Shown: in pieces, positions 63,609-64,000 of the stretch
How positions within the stretch are numbered: position 1 is the stretch's first letter
How the letters are laid out: every line of letters begins with the position of its first letter
From: Selaginella moellendorffii
Lineage: Eukaryota > Streptophyta > Lycopodiopsida > Selaginellales > Selaginellaceae
Reading direction: 5' to 3'
Length of the DNA: 64,000 bases
Assembly: GCF_000143415.4 (NCBI RefSeq)
Contig: NW_003314282.1
Location: 1,073,374 to 1,137,373, forward strand
The notes under the pieces: model-generated
The model's database searches: none
The model's input: only the letters and a program-made list of their open reading frames with translations
What the model was told of the DNA's origin: nothing
Program-made: the position numbers and the translations under genes

Positions 63609-63875
63609 TCAATTAACATCTTGATGATCTTCTTTCCAGATCATCTGCTGGACTTGCTCCAGTGCCTGTGTGATTTTCTCCTCGAGTTGCTGCATCGTCT
63701 CTCCAATCTCTTGCTCATGCCTCGTCATTTCACGCATTGTCCGTAGAATTTCCCTCTCGGCCTCTAGCATCTCCTCACCATTTTGCTGAAAGAAAAGAAC
63801 GCAGTAAAAACCACCCGCTTCATCAAAACTTACCGCCAACTCCTGTAATATTCTCTTCCAACTGCTATTGTCCAT
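63609..63875 (-). CDS. Small coiled-coil protein, 2 exons
   Basis: Exons 63834-63875 and 63609-63785 (minus; GTAAGT donor, TTTCAG acceptor) join in frame to 72 residues. The unspliced frame would also be open (88 residues) but would include an intron-like stretch. After MDNSSWKRILQELA, the whole chain is heptad-patterned helix (EAEREILRTMREMTRHEQEI, then MQQLEEKITQALEQVQQM). I do not recognise a family; small subunits of cytoskeletal or transcription complexes look like this. It converges with the Aha1-like gene, with 65 bp between the stops. Confidence 0.6.
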   Translation of the reverse strand: MDNSSWKRILQELAVSFDEAGGFYCVLFFQQNGEEMLEAEREILRTMREMTRHEQEIGETMQQLEEKITQALEQVQQMIWKEDHQDVN

Positions 63876-64000
63876 ATCACCACAAACCCTAAAATACTAG
63901 AACCCAAAATACTTCCAATTTGGGCCCTAAATTTTACTCTCTTGCCACCCTTTTTGTACAAATGGCCAAGTTGATCAAGCTCAGCTCCTACCTTTGCGTG

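Noticed and set aside
1-64000. CRISPR array, bacterial operon or phage module
   Set aside because: No spaced direct repeats of CRISPR type, no ribosome-binding-site pattern, and the genes have spliceosomal introns.

Overview
The window looks like nuclear DNA of a seedless vascular plant, most probably a Selaginella-type lycophyte. Intact genes have many short introns (often 45-70 bp). They encode plant-specific proteins: RAR1, a chloroplast NDH-type ferredoxin-like subunit, and a malectin/LRR receptor kinase. They sit between AT-rich, decayed retroelements and one assembly gap (474 N). The species is inferred from these traits; no marker in the window names it.

Layout. 1-6.7 kb: a decayed Ty3/gypsy element of Athila-like style with an extra 3' ORF. 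7.1-14.7 kb: two copies of a second gypsy family placed tail to tail. One is 5'-truncated (+); the other is complete (-), with 175-bp LTRs and an apparent tRNA-Ala primer site. 14.7-21.8 kb: AT-rich repeats, the N gap and a LINE scrap. 21.8-26.9 kb (-): remnants of a pepsin-like protease homologue, an FCP1-like phosphatase and a PPR gene with an internal inversion, then a nearly full-length pepsin-like ORF with one TAG. 27.1-34.6 kb (+): a tail-anchored protein and a RAWUL-domain (LAX2-like) nuclear protein. 34.5-48.7 kb and 54.2-56.6 kb: a segmental duplication whose unit is [plastid membrane protein (-), RAR1 (-), tRNA-Leu (+), PnsB3-like ferredoxin (+)]. Unit 1 is split by a 4.2-kb PIF/Harbinger transposon that itself carries a Cassandra-like TRIM with 5S rRNA sequence. 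49.8-54.2 kb: unresolved gene-like remnants and repeats. 56.7-63.9 kb: a compact gene island with a helicase-lobe protein, a divergent plastid protein (start codons 28 bp apart), a 16-exon LRR receptor kinase, an Aha1-N-like protein and a small coiled-coil protein.

How it fits together. The duplicated block shows complementary loss. RAR1 is intact only in unit 1. tRNA-Leu and the ferredoxin-like gene are intact only in unit 4. The plastid membrane gene is intact in units 1 and 2. The block therefore still supplies one working copy of each ancestral gene, from different units. RAR1 and the Aha1-N-like protein both belong to Hsp90 co-chaperone families. Multi-exon models were built by hand from splice-site and reading-frame continuity; no database search was possible.
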